Of a stretch of 64,000 bases of DNA, positions 59,403 to 64,000 are shown one piece after another. A program made the position numbers and the translations under genes. Within the stretch, counting starts at the first letter, position 1. Each line of letters opens with the position of its first letter. The DNA comes from Seriola aureovittata. Its lineage: Eukaryota > Chordata > Actinopteri > Carangiformes > Carangidae. The notes under the pieces are model-generated. The model was given only the letters and a program-made list of their open reading frames with translations, had not been told where the DNA came from and searched no databases. The stretch lies in the NCBI RefSeq assembly GCF_021018895.1, contig NC_079376.1:22013001-22077000 (forward strand), given 5' to 3'.

Positions 59403-59839
59403 ATATATTTTATATTTTAAGGTTTTGTACCAAAAACCATCTCAGTATAGTTTTACATTTCCTAGTAACAACAGGTTGGTCGAAGAGAGGAGGTTCTGAG
59501 CCTCTCTTCTGATTGGCTGACTGTTTTCTGAGTGGTTGAATAGAAATATAGAAGATTTCAGGTAAACACTAAGAGAAACCAAATCCTGCAAGGTTGGATG
59601 GTGGATCCAGGTGGGCGGGGCTTGGGGCATGGCTGAGAGCGGTGACTACTTTGTTGTGACATCACAGAGTTACAGAAGTCCTGACGGCTGGTTTTAAGGC
59701 TCAGTTTCTGAATACAGGCTGTGTGCATTTCTCTGTGGACTGAGCACTTTGATACTTTCACAGTATTAATATAGAACTTAGACCTGATCTATAATCAAAC
59801 AACACATGGAAATCTCACTTGATACAATATGGGACCTTT
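59354..59839. mobile_element. MITE with AAAGGTCCCATATT termini
   Basis: AAAGGTCCCATATT at the left and AATATGGGACCTTT at the right are exact inverted repeats, with TTA and TAA immediately outside. A TA microsatellite (about 59,370-59,398) follows the left terminus. Internally GATTGGCTGACTG, AGGTGGGCGGGGCTTGG and TGACATCACAGAGT match a common teleost non-autonomous family. 486 bp, no coding capacity. Confidence 0.88.
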
Positions 59840-60264
59840 AAATTATTCATTGTCCACAATGCATAAATTTCTATAAATATGCCTAGAAATCATAGAAAAG
59901 ATATGGTCCTTATAACGCCACTGCTAATAGCTAATTCAGCACACTTTTAATGTTGCCACTGAACAAATACAAGCTTAAAAAGGAATGTTGTAGCCCACAG
60001 GGTTCCAAAACTGAGATTATCGCCAAAATAGAAGTAATACAAAGAATTGTGTTAATTTTTATTTATTGGCTTATTTATTTACTATTCAAAGAGTCAGTAA
60101 AACCCCTAGTCTAGAGAATCTAAAGCCAAAAAAGAAGACTTTTTGTATAAGGATCAGTGCAAAAGCACACAAAAGTATTTTATCCCTGTTACCCGTGCAA
60201 AAGCAATTTCAGTCATGTTTAAATTTGAGCCAGTTTAATGAATATGAACACTAAGAGCTTGTAC

Positions 60265-60469
60265 TGTACAGTAGGTGGTGCGGGAAGGGATTGAAGGCTT
60301 CTTTATGATATCGGTACCATCATCTAAAGTGCTTTCAGTGCCTGATGTGAATACATTACCCACAGTCATTGTGGTGGAATGGAATGAGAAAACGGTGGTG
60401 CTATTTTGGTACGTTTGCTGCCAGCTATATGCCGGCACAATACCGTAATTGGTTACTCTAGCCCTTGTG
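60265..60469 (-). CDS. Weak candidate upstream exon
   Basis: On the minus strand GTGTTTTCTCACATCCATTACAG is a high-quality acceptor at 60,470. The following 205 nt stay open as one leftover base plus 68 codons, reading TRARVTNYGIVPAYSWQQTY onward, and could end at a weak donor ACA|GTACAAG. That would leave phase 0, matching the acceptor of the 58.1-kb exon. Other donors in the exon (GTGG|GTAATG) fit the phase less well. The translation is serine/threonine-rich and not recognised. Only the acceptor is strong evidence, so this may be a chance frame. Confidence 0.25.
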
Positions 60470-61730
60470 CTGTAATGGATGTGAGAAAACACCTAATCCA
60501 ACTACTGGCTGCCATGACTGACAAGCAATTAGGGATAGAGAAGTGATTTTTAGGTAAAATGAAATGCATATTAAGATCAAAAAGTGGCATCACAGTGGGG
60601 AATATCCTGAAAAGTGACAGGCTTGCAGAAATTTTTCATGTGTATGAGGAACAAAGCCATCTGATCGCGCCCCTGTCATTTGGTATAACATATAACAGAT
60701 TTGTTTTTTTTTTAGGTACATCCCAATCCAGACATTCAGGGACAATGCAGCAGTAACAACAAGCTAATTATTGCCATGTGTTGAGGAAATGTATTCGTTT
60801 GGTATCATCTCGACTGCACTACTCTGCAGTCTGAAGCTGTAAACCTGGGAGTGCCCGAGTCTCTGTGGTAACTGGGAGAATGCTAAACCCTGCATGTAAA
60901 GAGGAAGAGGAGGAGGAGGAGGAGGAGGAGGAGGCCACAGTCCAGCTGCAGTTTGAATGTGGCGCAAGACAGCCCTCCAATGGAGGAACGATGAACGGAC
61001 GCAGAAGAGATCACAATTCTATAGCACAGAAATGTGTTGTTTCAAAAGACCAATACTGTTTCCAGTAAAATGGATTTGCTGTAGAGTGGCTCCATTTTCA
61101 GAGTCGACTTTATTCTATAAAGATGAAAGCTATCATATGAAAGCACATTACAGAGGGCTACACGGAAATGGATTATTTAGCCCTGGGCATCCCACACTGA
61201 CGACTGCCTCCTCAGTGAGCTCTACCAGTCAAATGCTTTGGGGCATATACAGTGTAGTCGAGGTTATGGGCTGTGCCAGCTCTTGTGAAGGAGATGGGAG
61301 ACGTGTTCACGTCCTGCCTGGGAGGCTGAACTTGGGGCAAACATGGCTTGCGGTTAGACGGTTCTGCATATCAAAATATTATGGTTTGCTTCCTCTCTAA
61401 ATGCGACAATGAGAAGCTCAGTTAAGGCAGGTCGATATATTTGGTCTTTATGGGTAGGCTACTGCTCTCGACCTTTAGCCTGTTTAACCCCAAGAGCAGC
61501 AGTTCTCACATCTTATGACCCACATCACGTGTTGTAGTGTGTTTTTTCATTATGTGTATCATGTGAATACTATACTAAATTTGTTGAGGATTTCATATAA
61601 ATAAACATCATTTTGTGTAGCAGAAATATGTTTCCTCTGCTTTGCTTCTCGCCTATCATCTTACGGCTCCTCAGATTTGTCCTGTCTGCCCCCAGGTCCA
61701 GGCTGTGTGGATTTATTGTTGTGTCACACA
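60470..61730. other. No gene seen
   Basis: Contains a GAG-type trinucleotide run at 60,901-60,934. Plus-strand frames of up to 147 codons at 60.9-61.4 kb overlap that repeat or lack splice sites. They are treated as chance. Confidence 0.45.
60901..60934. repeat. (GAG)n microsatellite
   Basis: About eleven GAG-type units with one early A substitution, giving a spurious poly-Glu or poly-Pro run in frames on the two strands. Confidence 0.95.
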
Positions 61731-63900
61731 CAGGTGGAAGAAATACTAAGATCCTTCATTGAAGTAAACGCACCAATGCAAGGATTTAAAATACTTCATT
61801 ACAAGTGAAGAGTCCTGCAATCAAACTCCTTACAAGTACAGCAGCAAAAGTATTTGAAGTATAAATAGTAAAAGTGCTTATTGTACAGTGACTGATATGT
61901 TATTATGCATCACATTATTAGACTGTCAGTGATGAATCAAGCATTTTACTGTTGTAGCTGGTCAAGGTGAAGCTAAATTTAGCTTATGTTTATAACTCAA
62001 AGGAGAGGTGAAAAGCTGGCCATCACAGAGAGCGTGGAGACATGCTAACTGTTTCAATAATAGTAATGGTGTACATCTTCACACAGCCTCTCCTGGAAGG
62101 CATTCATAGAGTTGCACTCGGTTGTTCACACGGAAAGTGAGTGAAAAAGTTACAGGAAGAAGTGAAAAAACGAAGCTGCACAGACAAATTCAAACCCCTT
62201 CACCTCCACACCTGACCAGTCGTGCTTGAAGTAGGTGTGAACGTTGGATTTTCTCTTTCACAAAGTTACAGAAATAGTTGGAGTCAGCCTTAAAATCCCA
62301 GCTATTGTAAAGACGTGTGAGGGGAGGGGGTTTTTCTGAAGCCGTTTGACCATCCGACATGGAGGATACTGCCGCTACACATGCATGTATTCATATTCAG
62401 TTTTGAGCTTCTCTCTAATCTTGGGGAAATATTGGAGAGTTTAACCTCATTGGAGCCTTGAACAGTTATTTAAATGAAACCATCTGAGAAGTTTAGAGGG
62501 GAACTGCTAATAACTGAGACATCTGAAATGTGACGAGGGTTCTCAAGTAGAGCTCAGCTTTTTTTTTTTTTTTTGTGTGTGGACTCAGATGTCAAACAGG
62601 TTGGAAACCACTGAGTTTCTTATTGTAAAGTATTGATGTATTGTATTTTATCTTAGAAGCTTGTCATATTTTTTGACAGGTAATTACACTTCATGTTTGT
62701 CCATCGAGCATAGACAATTATATGATGCACATAGAAAATAGGGATGGGCTATATCAGTTATCTTGGTGCTCATCTCTAACTATTACACCCAGATATGTTG
62801 CCCCATATCTTCCTGAATACATCCAGACTATTATTAACTCAGTGGATAACCTGTTCAGAAGATCTTATCCAGCTCGTCTCTCCATTCATTAAAACTGACA
62901 CGCTCTTTTGACTTCCAGTGCCTTACCTCAATTCTGCTTCCTGCTATCAAGCCTAGTTTCACCCAGGAACACATTTCTGTTCTGAGTTCTGAGGGCAGAT
63001 TAACTTTTCGTTGGCAGAATAACCATTATGCATAATGGTTGGATTTGCACTGAAATCTGTCTCTAGTATGTTATTAATAAAATAATTTGACATCTAACCA
63101 GAAGTTATGCACCATTATAAACTTTTTTTGTGTATAATATTAATCTGAAAAAATGTACTGCAGTAAAAAGTACAGAAGTATTAAGGGGCACTAAATGGAA
63201 ACACTTAACCAATATACACATGTAATATATGTACATGTATTGAATTTCCATATATGACATATATGTACATATAAAATAAAAACATTACATACTTTATATG
63301 TAAAAATTATATATGAAAACTATTAGAAATTGCAATAATTTCATATAGTGACACATATGTCTAGGCCATACAAAATATGTATGTTTATGTATGTATGCTT
63401 ATATTGTAGTACATAAATAAATAGGCCTATCCATCCCAAAGCCTGTCAATATACAGTATGTTGATATTATATATAAGGTCCAAAAACTCTGTGACACTTA
63501 GATAGGAATGTTAAAATTAATAAGAAAAAAACATATATAATTTTTATATGAATGTTGTTTAAATAAACTTGCACATAGTGTATAAATTAAATATATATGG
63601 TTAACATATATGCTCACAACATGTTATACCATATAAAGAATCATCATTTAGATATTTTTGATACATATACAAATTTGACTATGCATGGGTATTTCATATA
63701 CGTTATAAACGTATATATCTTCATATATCCAGAGGATGTATATATGTGATAATAACATCTCTTGATCATCTTGATATAGGGACATACACTGTATGTCATA
63801 TGTAACATTTCTGTAGGGGAAAGTACAAGTAACTCAAAGTTGCACCACAGTAAAGTATGAAGCATGAATTACTGTACTCAGTTACTTTCCTCAACTGGTG
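61731..63900 (+). mobile_element. Composite old element with AAGTAC-rich ends
   Basis: The left part (61,731-61,990) has CAGGTGGAAGAAATACTAAG, AGTCCTGCAATCAAACTCC and AAAAGTGCTTATTGTACAGT. The right part (63,150-63,205 and 63,818-63,900) has AAAAAGTACAGAAGTATTAA, AAAGTACAAGTAACTCAAAG and CTGTACTCAGTTACTTTCCT. These phrases, in this order, belong to a widespread teleost non-autonomous repeat normally well under 1 kb. The 2.2-kb span reflects unrelated DNA in the middle and the AT-rich insertion at 63.2-63.8 kb. The ends are imperfect inverted repeats (GGTGGAAGAAA/TTTCCTCAACTGG). Confidence 0.65.
63208..63817 (+). repeat. AT-rich dispersed repeat, copy B (nested)
   Basis: This matches copy A at 15.8-16.3 kb block for block in the same orientation: TCCAAAAACTCTGTGACACT, TGAATGTTGTTTAAATAAAC, GTTATACCATATAAAGAATC and ATCCAGAGGATGTATATATG. 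It interrupts the host element between AATGGAAACACTTAA and GGGGAAAGTACAAG, which lie together in the host family. The edges are therefore set by the host sequence at about 63,208 and 63,817, giving an insert of roughly 610 bp. Confidence 0.75.
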
Positions 63901-64000
63901 TAACGTTTCATGCATCACCAATGCAACAAAGTAGACTTTCACAGAGCCTCATCTTTCAGTGAGCAGCAGTTTACAGTTCACTCACACTTTCTGATGAACT

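Noticed and set aside
60957..61400. 147-codon plus-strand frame
   Set aside because: Begins near a GAG repeat, has no acceptor or donor of good quality and shows no recognisable domain.

Overview
The window looks like nuclear DNA from a ray-finned fish, most likely a percomorph teleost. The repeat content supports this: Tc1-like transposons, a teleost-type L1 fragment, tRNA-headed SINEs, several families of non-autonomous elements with terminal inverted repeats (TIRs), LTR-like sequences and abundant CA/GT, CT and TA microsatellites. There are no operons, rRNA genes, true tRNA genes or CRISPR arrays. Most of the 64 kb is intergenic or intronic. All identifications come from reading the sequence and from recalled family features; nothing was searched.

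Layout. 1-24 kb is largely non-repetitive and AT-rich. It holds several stretches that read like conserved non-coding DNA, proposed on motif content only, plus a foldback element at 7.2 kb, a Tc1-like remnant at 8.0 kb, a TIR element at 10.1 kb, a LINE/SINE-type repeat at 12.9 kb and an AT-rich dispersed repeat at 15.8 kb. 23-33 kb is similar, with two further TIR-type elements and a SINE head. 33.6-36.3 kb is a composite tandem array: runs of a 12-bp unit separated by six copies of a spacer of about 200 bp. 38-50 kb carries long microsatellites, two probable solo LTRs, a full SINE and a pair of related dispersed repeats. 52.7-56.0 kb is a pile of nested transposons: three Tc1-like elements, an L1 3' end, and inside it a 449-bp TIR element filled with short palindromes.

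The best protein-coding evidence is on the minus strand just beyond that pile. An 88-nt exon at 58.1 kb and a terminal coding exon at 56.1-56.7 kb have good splice sites and compatible phase, and together read as the C-terminus of a protein I do not recognise. A third, weaker candidate exon lies at 60.3-60.5 kb. From 61.7 kb to near the end lies a long composite repeat into which a second copy of the 15.8-kb AT-rich repeat has inserted, so that repeat's ends can be read directly.

The most notable points are the palindrome-rich TIR element, the 12-bp/200-bp array with its phenylalanine-glutamate coding periodicity, the AT-rich repeat family defined by a nested copy, and the unrecognised minus-strand gene.
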